Assembly (NCBI RefSeq): GCF_000331245.1
Contig: NZ_ANFZ01000007.1
Coordinates: 1 to 64,000, forward strand
Direction: 5' to 3'
Length of the DNA stretch: 64,000 bases
Source of the DNA: Blastomonas sp. AAP53
GTDB lineage: Bacteria; Pseudomonadota; Alphaproteobacteria; Sphingomonadales; Sphingomonadaceae
Position numbers and translations under genes: made by a program. This document shows, piece by piece, positions 8,293 through 17,696 of this stretch (positions are counted from its first letter, which is position 1; every line of letters begins with the position of its first letter). The notes beneath the pieces were generated by a model that had not been told where the DNA came from, ran no database searches, and worked only from the letters and a program-made list of their open reading frames with translations.

Positions 8293-9408
8293 ATGCGCGT
8301 CGGCACTGTCACAGAAATCAAGAACCACGAATACCGGGTTGGATTGACACCGGAGAGCGCGCGCGAACTGGTGGCGCATGGCCATGATGTGTGGGTCGAA
8401 GCCGGCGCCGGCAACGGCATTGGCGCATCCGACGAGGCCTACGAAGCCGCAGGCGCCGTCATCAAGACGAACGCCTCGGAGATCTTCGCCGAATGCGAAA
8501 TGGTGGTGAAGGTCAAGGAACCGCAGCCAGTTGAACGCGCGCAGCTGCGCCAGGGCCAGATCCTGTACACCTATCTGCACCTAGCGCCCGACCCCGACCA
8601 GACCGCCGATCTGGTGAAGTCCGGCGTCACCGCGATCGCCTATGAAACCGTGACCGGCGCGGACAACTCGCTGCCGTTGCTCAAGCCGATGAGCCAGGTC
8701 GCCGGACGCATGTCGATCCAGGCTGGCGCCACCGCGCTGGAAAAGGCCCATGGCGGCCGCGGCGTGCTGCTGGGCGGTGTTCCCGGCGTGCTGCCGGCCA
8801 AGGTAGTCGTGATCGGTGGCGGCGTGGTCGGCTTCAATGCCGCGCAGATGGCGGTCGGCCTGGGTGCCAACGTCACCATTCTGGACCGCGACAACCTCGT
8901 GCTTGAACGGCTCGACAGCCACTTCGAAGGTCGCAGCCGCACGCTCTATTCGGGCAGCGCCGCGCTGGCTGCCGAAATCGCCGAGGCTGATCTGGTTATC
9001 GGTGCCGTGCTCGTCCCCGGAGCCGCCGCCCCCAAGCTCGTCACCCGCGAGATGCTGAAGACGATGAAGCCGGGCGCGGTGCTGGTCGATGTCGCGATCG
9101 ACCAAGGTGGCTGCTTTGAGACCAGCAAGGCGACCACCCATGCCGATCCGACCTATATCGTCGACGGCGTGGTGCACTATTGCGTCGCCAACATGCCGGG
9201 TGCCGTGGCGCGGACCAGCACCTATGCGCTCAACAATGTCACGCTGCCGCACGCGCTGCGCATCGCCGATCTGGGTTGGAAGGGTGCGCTCAAGGCCAAC
9301 CCGCATCTCGCCGCCGGACTGAACGTGCACGAAGGGCAGATCACCTACGAGGCTGTCGCGCGCGATCTGGGCCATGATTACGTTCCCGTGTCCTCGTTGC
9401 TGGGCTGA
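8293..9408 (+). CDS. ald: Alanine dehydrogenase
   Basis: 371 residues, the usual family length. It catalyses NAD-dependent oxidative deamination of L-alanine to pyruvate and ammonium. Visible features are the N-terminal [20 protein letters not shown], the substrate-binding Lys in VVKVKEPQP, the catalytic His in TYLHLAPD, and the Rossmann motif [13 protein letters not shown], followed by ILDRDN for NAD binding. The start has a good CGGAGG Shine-Dalgarno. The divergent Lrp-type gene is the likely regulator. It converges with the Lpd-like gene downstream. Confidence 0.95.
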   Translation: MRVGTVTEIKNHEYRVGLTPESARELVAHGHDVWVEAGAGNGIGASDEAYEAAGAVIKTNASEIFAECEMVVKVKEPQPVERAQLRQGQILYTYLHLAPDPDQTADLVKSGVTAIAYETVTGADNSLPLLKPMSQVAGRMSIQAGATALEKAHGGRGVLLGGVPGVLPAKVVVIGGGVVGFNAAQMAVGLGANVTILDRDNLVLERLDSHFEGRSRTLYSGSAALAAEIAEADLVIGAVLVPGAAAPKLVTREMLKTMKPGAVLVDVAIDQGGCFETSKATTHADPTYIVDGVVHYCVANMPGAVARTSTYALNNVTLPHALRIADLGWKGALKANPHLAAGLNVHEGQITYEAVARDLGHDYVPVSSLLG

Positions 9409-9449
9409 ACGCAGACGGGCTCACATTCCGGAATCACGGCGGAGCGCTG

Positions 9450-10868
9450 TCAGGCGCCCGCCGGCGATCCGGCGTCCTGGTTTTCAGGTATCGCAATCGG
9501 CGTCGCGGCGCAGACCGTGCGCAGTGCCTGCTTCAACCCTTCCTCGATCGTCGGGTGATAAAAGGGCATTTCGAGCAGCTGTGTTGCAGTCATCTTCTGC
9601 TGGATCGCCCATGCCAGAAGGTGTCCCAGATGCTCGCCGGCAGGCGCGACAAGATCGGCACCGATCAGCACGCCATCGGGCGCGGCGGCATAGAGTGTCA
9701 GTGCGCCCTCGTTGCAAGCCTCAACCTTTGCCCGGCCCTGATCCGAGAAGTCGGCCGTGCCGCTGACCGCGCCGTCCTCTTCTGCCGCGCCGATGCTGAC
9801 AACCGGGGGATCGGTGAAGGTGATGCTGAACGGCACATAGCGATCAATCCGCACCGGCGCCGGATAGGCAGCCGCGTTGCGCCCGGCGATCGCGCCGTCG
9901 TGCGACGCCTCATGCAGCAACGGAAGGTCCGCAGCCACATCGCCGGCCAGAAAGATCTGGCTGTCGCCGCAGCGCATGGTGCCGCGGTCGTGTACCGGAA
10001 TGCCCTTGTCGTCGAGCTGCAACCCGGCCTTGTCGAGCGCCAGCCCGTCCAGCATGGGGGGGCGTCCCACGGCGACGAAGACATGGTCGAATGTAGCCCT
10101 GCCCTCGCCGCTCCCCGTCCAGCGCAGGACGACGTCATCGCCGTCGCGCTCGGGGGTCACCTCGACGCCGAGATGCAGCTCGATATCACGCGCAAGGATG
10201 TCTTGCAGCGCGGCGTGGACACGGGGGCAGCGCAGCTTGGCCATGGTCTTGGATGTGTCGAACAGCGTCACGTGAATGCCCAGCCGGGCAAAGGCCTGCG
10301 CCATTTCCAGCCCGATCGCACCCGATCCGACGACCGCAAGCCGTCGCGGCAAACTCGTGAGCTGAAAGACATTCTCATTCGTCAGCGCACGCTCGCCCAG
10401 CGCCGCGAACGGCTCTGGCAGCAATGGGCGCGATCCGGTGGCGATGATGATCGTCCGCGCGCTGATCGTGCGCCCATCGTCCAGCAACAGCTGACCGGGA
10501 GCGGTGAACTTCGCCCTGCCCCGTAGCCGGACGCCTTCGGGAATATCGGCGATGGTCTTGCGCGTGGATGCGACAAAGCGATCGCGCTCGTCGCGGACCC
10601 TCTGCATGACGGCTGCTTCTTCGAGGGTGACCTCGCCAACAGTTACGCCAAAAATCGCGGCACGGTCCACCGCGTGCCGCGCTTTGGCTGCAGCTATCAG
10701 CAGCTTGGACGGCATGCAGCCGACGTTGGCGCAAGTCGTCCCATTGAAGTCGGGATCGATCAGCAGCGTCGATGCGCCGTTCTTGCGCGCCGCGCGTTCG
10801 GCAGCGAGGCCGGCGGTGCCGGCCCCGATCACCGCGACATCACAGCGCAGACTGTCCCCGTTGCTCAT
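9450..10868 (-). CDS. Dihydrolipoamide dehydrogenase-like FAD/NAD(P) disulfide oxidoreductase
   Basis: 472 residues of the class I pyridine nucleotide-disulfide oxidoreductases. The FAD motif VIGAGTAGLAA is at about 13-23. The redox-active disulfide C46-C51 is in CANVGCMPSK, a second GxGxxG lies in VVGSGAIGLEMAQ, and the FAD-binding LAGDVAA is present. The dimerisation domain ends with the catalytic His-Glu pair in FYHPTIEEGLKQAL. It is not next to any E1/E2 dehydrogenase gene; it overlaps the upstream succinate-semialdehyde dehydrogenase by 4 bp. A role in redox balance or as a stand-alone Lpd paralogue is likely; the substrate is not proven. Confidence 0.85.
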   Translation of the reverse strand: MSNGDSLRCDVAVIGAGTAGLAAERAARKNGASTLLIDPDFNGTTCANVGCMPSKLLIAAAKARHAVDRAAIFGVTVGEVTLEEAAVMQRVRDERDRFVASTRKTIADIPEGVRLRGRAKFTAPGQLLLDDGRTISARTIIIATGSRPLLPEPFAALGERALTNENVFQLTSLPRRLAVVGSGAIGLEMAQAFARLGIHVTLFDTSKTMAKLRCPRVHAALQDILARDIELHLGVEVTPERDGDDVVLRWTGSGEGRATFDHVFVAVGRPPMLDGLALDKAGLQLDDKGIPVHDRGTMRCGDSQIFLAGDVAADLPLLHEASHDGAIAGRNAAAYPAPVRIDRYVPFSITFTDPPVVSIGAAEEDGAVSGTADFSDQGRAKVEACNEGALTLYAAAPDGVLIGADLVAPAGEHLGHLLAWAIQQKMTATQLLEMPFYHPTIEEGLKQALRTVCAATPIAIPENQDAGSPAGA

Positions 10869-12241
10869 GCAACCAGGATGGCCTTGGCGTTGACGAACTC
10901 CTTGAAGCCTTCATCACCATGCTCGCGGCCATAGCCGGAGTCCTTCACCCCGCCGAACGGCATGTCGGGCGAAGCGACGTTGAAGTTGTTGATGAACACC
11001 ATGCCGGTATCGAAATGCTTCGCCGCCAGCTCCTTGGCACGTTCGACATCGCGCGAGAAGATGCCGCCGCCCAGCCCATAGCGGCTGTCGTTGGCGATCC
11101 GCATCGCATCCTCGTCGTCCCTGGCGCGAATGATCGAGGCAGCAGGGCCGAACAGCTCGTCGTCATAGGCTGGCTGGCCAGGCTCGACATCGACCAGCAC
11201 GGTGGGCGGGTAGAACCAGCCCTTGCGGTCGGGCACTTGCCCGCCAGTCAGCACGCGCGCGCCCTTGGCGACGCTCTTTTCCACCTGATCGTGCAGCGAA
11301 TCGCGCTGGCGCTTCGATACCAGCGGGCCGAGCTGAGAATCCTCTGCAGTAGGATCGCCCATCTTCAGGCCCTCGAACTGGTCGACATAGCCCTTCACGA
11401 AAGCATCGTAATGGGCCTCGGTGACGATGAAGCGCTTCGCATTCACGCACGTCTGTCCGTTGTTGTAGATGCGGCCCTGCACGCACGTCTTGATCGCAAG
11501 CTCCAGATCGGCATCGTCGAGCACCAGATAGGCGTCGTTTGATCCCAGCTCGAGCACGGTCTTCTTGACCACTGACGCGGCCTTGGCGCCAACAGCGCGG
11601 CCAGCCTTGTCGCTTCCGGTCAGCGTCACGCCGCGCACATGCTTGTGCTCGATCACCCGATCGGACTGGTCATGATCGATGATCAGCACGCCGAACAACC
11701 CCTTGGGCAAGCCGGCGCGCTCGTACAGGTCACGCAGGAACAGCCCGCTGCCGGTGCAGCTTTCGGCATGCTTGAGCAGCACGCCATTGCCCGCCATCAG
11801 GCTGGCAATCGAATATCGCACCGCCTGATAGGCGGGAAAGTTCCAGGGCTGGATGCCGTAGACCACCCCGATCGGCGCGTGGGTGACGTAGCCATCTCCA
11901 TCCTGCGTCTGCCGCTTCTGTTCGGCGAGCGCCTTGGGACCGTTGCTTGCGGTATAATCGCAGATCCCGGCGACCAGGTCGACCTCCTGCAGGCTGTCAC
12001 GCAGCAGCTTGCCAACCTCCCCGGTCATCAATTGCGCGAATTCCTGCTTCGAAGCGCGCAGTTCGTCGGCAATTCGGCCGATCACTTCGGCGCGCGCCTC
12101 AAGGCTCTGCATGCGCCAATCGAGAAACGCCGCATGGCTGGCCTCGACGACCTGCGTCGCCTCGTCGTCCGACATGTAATGGTATGTCTCGATCGGCTCT
12201 TCGGTCAGCGGGTTGATCGTCTGAAAGCTGCGGTCAGTCAT
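10865..12241 (-). CDS. NAD(P)-dependent succinate-semialdehyde dehydrogenase (Sad/YneI type)
   Basis: 458 residues from the ATG at 12241, chosen because GGAG lies 6 bp upstream; an in-frame ATG at 12247 and TTG at 12253 are alternatives. It is an aldehyde dehydrogenase with the catalytic Glu in LELGSNDAYLV and the nucleophilic Cys in NNGQTCVNAKRF. The ELGSNDA signature and the short length fit the Sad/YneI branch that oxidises succinate semialdehyde, though other C4-C5 aldehydes or aromatic semialdehydes are possible. Its end overlaps the Lpd-like start by 4 bp, and an MBL-like gene lies 35 bp upstream on the same strand. Confidence 0.85.
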   Translation of the reverse strand: MTDRSFQTINPLTEEPIETYHYMSDDEATQVVEASHAAFLDWRMQSLEARAEVIGRIADELRASKQEFAQLMTGEVGKLLRDSLQEVDLVAGICDYTASNGPKALAEQKRQTQDGDGYVTHAPIGVVYGIQPWNFPAYQAVRYSIASLMAGNGVLLKHAESCTGSGLFLRDLYERAGLPKGLFGVLIIDHDQSDRVIEHKHVRGVTLTGSDKAGRAVGAKAASVVKKTVLELGSNDAYLVLDDADLELAIKTCVQGRIYNNGQTCVNAKRFIVTEAHYDAFVKGYVDQFEGLKMGDPTAEDSQLGPLVSKRQRDSLHDQVEKSVAKGARVLTGGQVPDRKGWFYPPTVLVDVEPGQPAYDDELFGPAASIIRARDDEDAMRIANDSRYGLGGGIFSRDVERAKELAAKHFDTGMVFINNFNVASPDMPFGGVKDSGYGREHGDEGFKEFVNAKAILVA

Positions 12242-12276
12242 GTTCATCTCCAAAGGTGGGGTAGGTTGCGGCCTGA

Positions 12277-13038
12277 TCAGCCGTGGGTGGCGCGGTGGCT
12301 GTCGAGCTTGTCCTCGACATCATTCAGCGCCTTGAGAATTTCAGTATGCCAGCCAGTGGGGGGCAGCGACCGGACCGCTGAATGCGCGGTACAAACGGTC
12401 TTGGTGCCGGCCCAATCCTCTGCAAGCTGGCGCGCCCAGCGGGCATAATCATCGGCGGCGCCACTGCGCTGCTGCAACGCCTTGGCCAGCATCGGATGAA
12501 AGCGCAGCCGGGGTTCGGGCAGGATTACACTCAACAGGCCTGGAGGCACGAACACGTTGATCGTATCATCGACATGCACGATACCGCTGGCGCGGTGCCG
12601 CACCAGAACCGAGGCGACATGCACCTTTTCGTCCGGACTGACGAAATCCACGCCGACGGGAATGGAAAAATCGAAGTCTGCTGCGAATTCGCTCTGGGTC
12701 GCGCCATCCTCTATCATGGCCGGGTCCCAGGGCAGGTTCGGCAGCTTTTCGTGATGACGCCTGGTCCCGATCAGCCGGACGCCAGGCAGAAAATCGAGCA
12801 GCGCGGCGCAGTGCAGCGTGTGGAAGGGATGGACATTGATGATGGCATCAACCTTGCGTCCCCCATCCGTCAGACGATCCAGCTCGGCGCGATCCTTGTC
12901 ATCCAGGGCATAGCTGTCGAGCACGACGAACCGACCGTTCGCCCGTCGCACGAGCGACATGTGCGTTCCGATGTCGATCAGCCTTGCGATCTTGAATGAA
13001 CCACGGAAATTCCAGAAATCGTCGTGCAGCCGGTCCAC
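12277..13038 (-). CDS. Unknown protein with degenerate metallo-beta-lactamase-like features
   Basis: 253 residues. The segment VDAIINVHPFHTLHC sits where MBL-fold enzymes carry HxHxDH, and later stretches such as SGIVHVDDTINV resemble the metal-binding His/Asp strands, so a divergent MBL fold is likely. The canonical zinc set is incomplete, so hydrolase activity is uncertain. It is the first gene of a minus-strand group with the aldehyde dehydrogenase and the Lpd-like flavoprotein. I cannot assign a specific function. Confidence 0.6.
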   Translation of the reverse strand: MDRLHDDFWNFRGSFKIARLIDIGTHMSLVRRANGRFVVLDSYALDDKDRAELDRLTDGGRKVDAIINVHPFHTLHCAALLDFLPGVRLIGTRRHHEKLPNLPWDPAMIEDGATQSEFAADFDFSIPVGVDFVSPDEKVHVASVLVRHRASGIVHVDDTINVFVPPGLLSVILPEPRLRFHPMLAKALQQRSGAADDYARWARQLAEDWAGTKTVCTAHSAVRSLPPTGWHTEILKALNDVEDKLDSHRATHG

Positions 13039-13366
13039 CGAACCTCCGTTTTCAGCCGCTCATCATGCGACACCACCTCTACGCAGCCGCCCCCAAGGCA
13101 GTTCCGGCAGCGACCAGACAGCCCGCACCGTGCGCGGTGCCGGAACGACATTTGCTCGATACATAAAGCGATCGAGAACCCTGCAGCGGGCAAACGCTGG
13201 TCGGCAGGCCCAGACTGATCGGGCGCTCCTGGGCCTATCCAGTTCCTCGCGCGGTGCGGATCGTCAGCATTGCCTGGCGGACCAACGCCTCGCCCCGGTC
13301 ATTCAGGAGCGGCTGACGAATTGTTGCCCTGATGGCCGACCCGCTCTTGGACAGCTGCGCTGATGC
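13039..13366. other. Intergenic stretch, 328 bp, no convincing gene
   Basis: It separates the DUF35 gene from the MBL-like gene, both on the minus strand, and must hold the promoter of the latter. On the minus strand the frame of the DUF35 gene stays open for about 45 more codons after its stop, with a protein-like stretch including RATIRQPLLNDRGEALVRQA near 13240-13320. This could be a gene remnant but has no start of its own. No other structure is evident. Confidence 0.5.
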
Positions 13367-13744
13367 TCAGATGTCGTGGGCAAACCCCGGCAGACCGCTG
13401 CCTAGATTGACTCCGCAAAAACGAACCACATCCCCAATGCGAACTGTTTGTGCATCATCGCCGTCAATGATTGCTAGAACCGTTGGTCCTTCAGCCAGCT
13501 TGACGTATGCGGGCACAGTCATCCCCGCCTTGGTCCGCCAGATCGTGATGGAATATACTTCGGCGAGCCCTGTAGCCTGCCTCCATGCGGTTGCGCCGCT
13601 GCCGCAGTAAGGACAGTAGCTGCGTGGATAGTGGTGACAGGTTCCGCACGAATCGCAGCTACGCACGAGCAATTGGCCGCGCTTCAGCGCATCATGATAC
13701 GCCGTGATGTCTTCGGCATCCGACCCAGGGATTACAGCGTTCAC
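13367..13744 (-). CDS. DUF35 / Zn-ribbon OB-fold protein
   Basis: 125 residues with a rubredoxin-like zinc ribbon (C30, C33, C44, C47 in CDSCG and CPYCG) followed by an OB-fold (TIWRTKAGMTVPAYVKLAEG...). Proteins of this family bind acyl-CoA and pair with thiolase-like partners; in steroid degradation the ChsH2 DUF35 domain and Ltp2 form a retro-aldolase. Here it overlaps the thiolase-like gene by 4 bp, which strongly suggests a heteromeric complex with it. Confidence 0.88.
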   Translation of the reverse strand: MNAVIPGSDAEDITAYHDALKRGQLLVRSCDSCGTCHHYPRSYCPYCGSGATAWRQATGLAEVYSITIWRTKAGMTVPAYVKLAEGPTVLAIIDGDDAQTVRIGDVVRFCGVNLGSGLPGFAHDI

Positions 13745-14937
13745 ATCCGTTCCAGAATGATGGTCGATGAACCGTGATGAGCACCGATTGCACCACCCGT
13801 GCCATGCGCCAGTGCCAGATCACAATTGGGTACCTGCACTGCGGGATGGGAAGTGCCGCGGATCTGGCGAGCGGCCTCAAGCAGTTTTGTCATTCCGCCC
13901 CGATTGCCAGGATGGTTGCTGCACAGCCCGCCACCATCGGTGTTGAACGGCAACTTGCCCACGCCTGAAATGAGGTTTCCGTCGGACACAAAGGCGCCGC
14001 CCTTGCCCTTTTCGCAAAAACCGATGTCCTCGATCTGGACGAGCACCGTGATCGTGAAGCTGTCGTATAGCGAGGCGTATTTGATATCGGCGCGTTCGAT
14101 ACCTGCCTCCCGAAACGCCTCGTTAGCCGATCGGACGCCGGCCGTGCTGGTCAGGTCAAACCGTCCGCCATTGCGGTGGCCGACGGCACAGCCACTTCCG
14201 CGCACCCGGACGAGCGGCCTGCCGAGCGTCCGGGCGATCTCTTCTCGCGCCACAATGACGGCGCCGCCACCATCGGTCATCACGCAACAGTCCAGACGAT
14301 GCAACGGATCGCAGACCAGCGGTGAGGCGAGCACGTCATCCACGGTCACGACATTGCGCAGCAATGCGTGCGGATTGTGCTGGGCATGATGCGAAGCAGC
14401 GACCTTGATCCATGCGAGCTGTTCGCTGGTGGTCCCGTATTCGTACATGTGCCGCGCAGCGACCATCGAATAGAGCGGCGTGGGGATCAGCCCCCCAAAA
14501 GCGATATCGGGTGATGACCCAACGTCGGGCCCAGTCAATCCGAACGGCCGTCTCTCGCCCATCTGGTTGTCGGCCATCGTGATCAAGGCTACGTTGCAAT
14601 GCCCCGCCCGGATCGCATCCATGGCATGCTGCACGTGGAACAGATAGGACGAGCCGCCGGTCTCGGTACTGTCGGCATACCGCAGGTTGTTGAGCCCCAG
14701 ATATTCACCCATGGCCAACGCACCCAGGCCGGGCGCATCCGCCGCGCAAAAATAGCCGTCCACATCGCCCAGCGACAGACCCGCGTCGGCCAGTGCCCCA
14801 TGGGCGACATCTGCGTGAAGACGCGCCCGGGTCAAGCCCTCGGCCTTCCGTGTCGGATGTTCGTACAAGCCGACGATAAAGCTGTTTGCGTCCTTCACTC
14901 GCGCTGTCTCATCCGCCTGCACTGTCGCCAGCGCCAT
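13741..14937 (-). CDS. Thiolase-superfamily protein lacking the nucleophilic Cys (Ltp2-like)
   Basis: 398 residues from the ATG at 14937, which overlaps the CoA ligase gene by 29 bp; longer in-frame starts would lie entirely inside that gene. The fold is of the SCP2-thiolase/lipid-transfer type. Where thiolases have the acylated Cys (C-x-T-G-S-S) the sequence reads DSTETGGSS (residues 89-97), so the Cys is absent. The C-terminal LALAHGTGGAIGAHHG is retained. With its DUF35 partner it more likely performs retro-aldol C-C cleavage of a 3-hydroxyacyl-CoA than classic thiolysis. It could shorten the side chain of an aromatic acyl-CoA made by the adjacent ligase. Confidence 0.82.
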   Translation of the reverse strand: MALATVQADETARVKDANSFIVGLYEHPTRKAEGLTRARLHADVAHGALADAGLSLGDVDGYFCAADAPGLGALAMGEYLGLNNLRYADSTETGGSSYLFHVQHAMDAIRAGHCNVALITMADNQMGERRPFGLTGPDVGSSPDIAFGGLIPTPLYSMVAARHMYEYGTTSEQLAWIKVAASHHAQHNPHALLRNVVTVDDVLASPLVCDPLHRLDCCVMTDGGGAVIVAREEIARTLGRPLVRVRGSGCAVGHRNGGRFDLTSTAGVRSANEAFREAGIERADIKYASLYDSFTITVLVQIEDIGFCEKGKGGAFVSDGNLISGVGKLPFNTDGGGLCSNHPGNRGGMTKLLEAARQIRGTSHPAVQVPNCDLALAHGTGGAIGAHHGSSTIILERM

Positions 14938-16480
14938 CGGCCAGTGCCCATTCGCGCAAGTTGCGCTTGAGTATCTTGCCACTGGCATTACGCGGCAGGG
15001 CATCGACGATATGGACCGCCTTGGGGGTCTTGAACCCGGCCAGCCGCGCCGAGCAGAACGCGCGGATATCGCTTTCATCGCACGACAATCCGGCACGCAG
15101 GACGACAAACGCAGTCACCGCCTCGATCCACACCGGATGCGGCAATCCGATGACTGCAACCTCTGACACCGCCGGGTGCGTGTAGAGCACCTCCTCCACT
15201 TCGCGTGATGCCACATTCTCGCCGCCCGACTTGATCATGTCCTTCTTGCGATCGACAATCGTCAGGTAACCTTCTGCATCGATCGTCGCGAGGTCTCCGC
15301 TGTGGAACCAGCCGCCGGCAAAGGCTTCGGCCGTTCGCTCAGGGTCATTCCAATAGCCGATCAGCAATTGGGGAGAGCGATGCACCACTTCGCCCACGTC
15401 TCCAGGCGCGACGTCATCCATGTTGTCATCGACCACGCGGGTTTCGACGTTGATCGTCGCACGACCGGCCGAACCGATGCGGGCGGCATGTTCTTCGGGA
15501 AACAGCACGGTGGCAACCGGCGCAATTTCAGTCTGGCCATAGAAATTCCACAGCCGCAGCCTCGGCAGGCGCCGCTGCATTTCGGCGATGACCTCGCGCG
15601 GCATGATCGAGGCGCCATAAAAGCCCCGTTCAAGGCGCGACAGGTCATGCAAATCAAACAGCGGCGATCGCAGCAGCGAGATCCACACGGTGGGCGGTGC
15701 GAAAAAGGCTGTCGCGGCGAAACGGTCCAGCAAAGGGATCACGTTTTCAGGAGCTGGGCTCGCCGTGATGACGTTGATCGCCCCGATTTGCAGCGCCGGG
15801 CCGATCATCGCATCAAGCTGCGCACAATGAAACAGCGGGAGCGCATGGACGGTGACCGTATCGCGCGTCCACTCGCCGTCGATGATGCAGCTTTGATATT
15901 CGAGGAGCACCGCATCGTGCGTGAGCATGGCCCCCTTGGGCCGGGATTCGGTGCCGCTGGTATAGATGATCTGCAGCAGGTCCTGCCGGTCGGCGACATC
16001 CTCCACCGGCGCGCCGTCGACAAGCAGCGCGCGCCAGGAGGCGACGCCCGACTTGTCGGGTTCGCCGCCATCCTCCTGTGTCAGGCCGAACACCCTCTCG
16101 ACGGCATCAGGGGCCGCAGCCAACCCCGTTTCGGCTGTTGTGCAATCGACAAACAGCAACCGGGCACCGCTGTTTTCGAGGATGAAGCGGACCTCTTCGG
16201 CGATCAGCATGAAGTTGATCGGCACGAAGACCGCGCCGATACGGGCCACCGCAAAGCGCAGCGCCATGAATGCGTGACTGTTGCGCGCCAGCACCGCCAC
16301 GCGGTCGCCCGGCACGATGTTCCGGGACGCCAGTCCGCGTGCGAGCTGATCGACCACCGCGTCGAAATCGGCGTAGCTCCACGCCACGTCACCGCAAATG
16401 ATCGCCTGGCGATCCCGGTGGCGCAGCGCCGATCGCCTTAGCATGTGCGACAAGCTGTCCTTGCGCGCCTGTAGCGTCAT
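14909..16480 (-). CDS. AMP-forming acyl-CoA ligase
   Basis: 523 residues from the ATG at 16480, preceded by GGTGGGGG. It is an ANL-superfamily ligase: the P-loop is in IIYTSGTESRPKGAM, followed by LPLFHCAQ, the A5 motif NFYGQTEIAPVA, the A7 aspartate in WFHSGDLATIDAEGYL, the hinge IVDRKKDMIKSGG, and the catalytic Lys near the end in RNASGKILKRNL. It activates a carboxylic acid to its CoA thioester. The neighbouring thiolase-like, DUF35 and amidohydrolase genes suggest an aromatic or phenylalkanoic substrate; this is inference. Confidence 0.92.
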   Translation of the reverse strand: MTLQARKDSLSHMLRRSALRHRDRQAIICGDVAWSYADFDAVVDQLARGLASRNIVPGDRVAVLARNSHAFMALRFAVARIGAVFVPINFMLIAEEVRFILENSGARLLFVDCTTAETGLAAAPDAVERVFGLTQEDGGEPDKSGVASWRALLVDGAPVEDVADRQDLLQIIYTSGTESRPKGAMLTHDAVLLEYQSCIIDGEWTRDTVTVHALPLFHCAQLDAMIGPALQIGAINVITASPAPENVIPLLDRFAATAFFAPPTVWISLLRSPLFDLHDLSRLERGFYGASIMPREVIAEMQRRLPRLRLWNFYGQTEIAPVATVLFPEEHAARIGSAGRATINVETRVVDDNMDDVAPGDVGEVVHRSPQLLIGYWNDPERTAEAFAGGWFHSGDLATIDAEGYLTIVDRKKDMIKSGGENVASREVEEVLYTHPAVSEVAVIGLPHPVWIEAVTAFVVLRAGLSCDESDIRAFCSARLAGFKTPKAVHIVDALPRNASGKILKRNLREWALADGAGDSAGG

Positions 16481-16516
16481 CGCCCCCACCTTTCCCGACC
16501 ACTTGCCGTTTGAACA

Positions 16517-17554
16517 CTAGCCATGATTGTGGGCACCGCCCAATGCGCCAAGGCCTGGGCAGACATGGCACGCGTTATCATGGAATATCTGGACTTTCTG
16601 GGCTTCTGTCAGAAAGTCGAAGCCTCCTATCACCGGGACCAGATCATCGCCGGGTCGGCCCGTTTCCGGACGGATGGCGCCGCCCGAACCGGGCGCTTCG
16701 GTGCCGAAGCAGATGTTGTTCGGCGTCTTCTGCTTGATGGCAGCTTCCAGGAAATGCAGGTCGGGCGCGTTGGTATCGAAGAACAGGTTCTTCGACACGT
16801 CACGTTGCGACATGTGGGCCTTGTCAGCCTTGATGAACCGGTCAAGCGCGCCGCCGCAATGGCAGATGACGACCTTGAGCTCGGGAAAGCGGTCGAACAC
16901 ATCGCTGTGGCTGAGCAGCTGAGTTGCCAGATACTGTTCCCAGACGAAGCCGATCTGGTAATTGTGGGGAACGATGTCGATGCGCGGATCCATGCAGTTG
17001 GTGCCATGGACTATGATGGGGATGCCATGCTTCTGGCAGCGATCATAGACCGGGTACCAATAGGGCTTGTCCATGCCCGGCGAACGACGGTCTCCGGTGG
17101 GATCGGGGCTAAGATAGACAGCCTTGAAACCGAGCTCCTCAACGCAACGGTCAAGCTCCGGAATGCAATGCGACAGGTCGTCGGCATCGGCGTTCTGCGG
17201 CAGCTGGCCAGCACCAACGAACCTGCCCGGCTCGAGGCTTACGTGCTTGTAGATCATGTTGTTGACGTAGCGCGTCCAGGCCGGAAGCAGATGATGGTTC
17301 ATCCAGCCCAGCATAAGGAACGGCCGCGGGCCGATCAGCTGGGCGTCGATATTGTAATCATCCAGCAGACGAACATGCGCGCCAACCGATTGCTCCCAGC
17401 CCTCCTCTGTCAAACCCAGCTTGAAATCCAGCGTGCTGCGCGGATCGATTTCGAGAGGGGTGTTCGACGCCAGCATGAAGGCCAGCATCGGCGTGCCGTG
17501 CATGGGAGCGGACACATGAGCGTGAATATCCAGAACCTTGGTTGACTTGTACAT
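16517..17554 (-). CDS. Amidohydrolase-2 family metal-dependent hydrolase/decarboxylase
   Basis: 345 residues from the ATG at 17554, which has CCAGGAGA upstream. It is an ACMSD-like TIM-barrel: metal ligands are HAH in LDIHAHVS at the N-terminus, a His in PIIVHGTN, a His in VVICHCGGALDR and an acidic residue in CFGTEAPGSGG. Family members include ACMSD, 5-carboxyvanillate decarboxylase (LigW) and 4-oxalomesaconate hydratase (LigJ); the GTEAPGSG end and LPQ segment are closest in style to LigJ-like enzymes. The exact reaction is unresolved. It leads the minus-strand group with the CoA ligase, thiolase-like and DUF35 genes. Confidence 0.85.
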   Translation of the reverse strand: MYKSTKVLDIHAHVSAPMHGTPMLAFMLASNTPLEIDPRSTLDFKLGLTEEGWEQSVGAHVRLLDDYNIDAQLIGPRPFLMLGWMNHHLLPAWTRYVNNMIYKHVSLEPGRFVGAGQLPQNADADDLSHCIPELDRCVEELGFKAVYLSPDPTGDRRSPGMDKPYWYPVYDRCQKHGIPIIVHGTNCMDPRIDIVPHNYQIGFVWEQYLATQLLSHSDVFDRFPELKVVICHCGGALDRFIKADKAHMSQRDVSKNLFFDTNAPDLHFLEAAIKQKTPNNICFGTEAPGSGGAIRPETGRPGDDLVPVIGGFDFLTEAQKVQIFHDNACHVCPGLGALGGAHNHG

Positions 17555-17696
17555 GCTGTCTCCTGGGGGAAAGGAAGTGAGCGGATTGGCTGACGGCAAC
17601 GCGTTGCGCCGCCGCCAGCGACCTGGTTGAACTTGTTATTGGGCCCGACCTCATGCCGCTTGCGCACACTCAAGGTCGGCCCGCGACATTGCCGGA

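Noticed and set aside
9555-10526. 323-codon + strand frame opposite the Lpd-like gene
   Set aside because: Shadow of the disulfide oxidoreductase gene; no domain or ribosome binding site.
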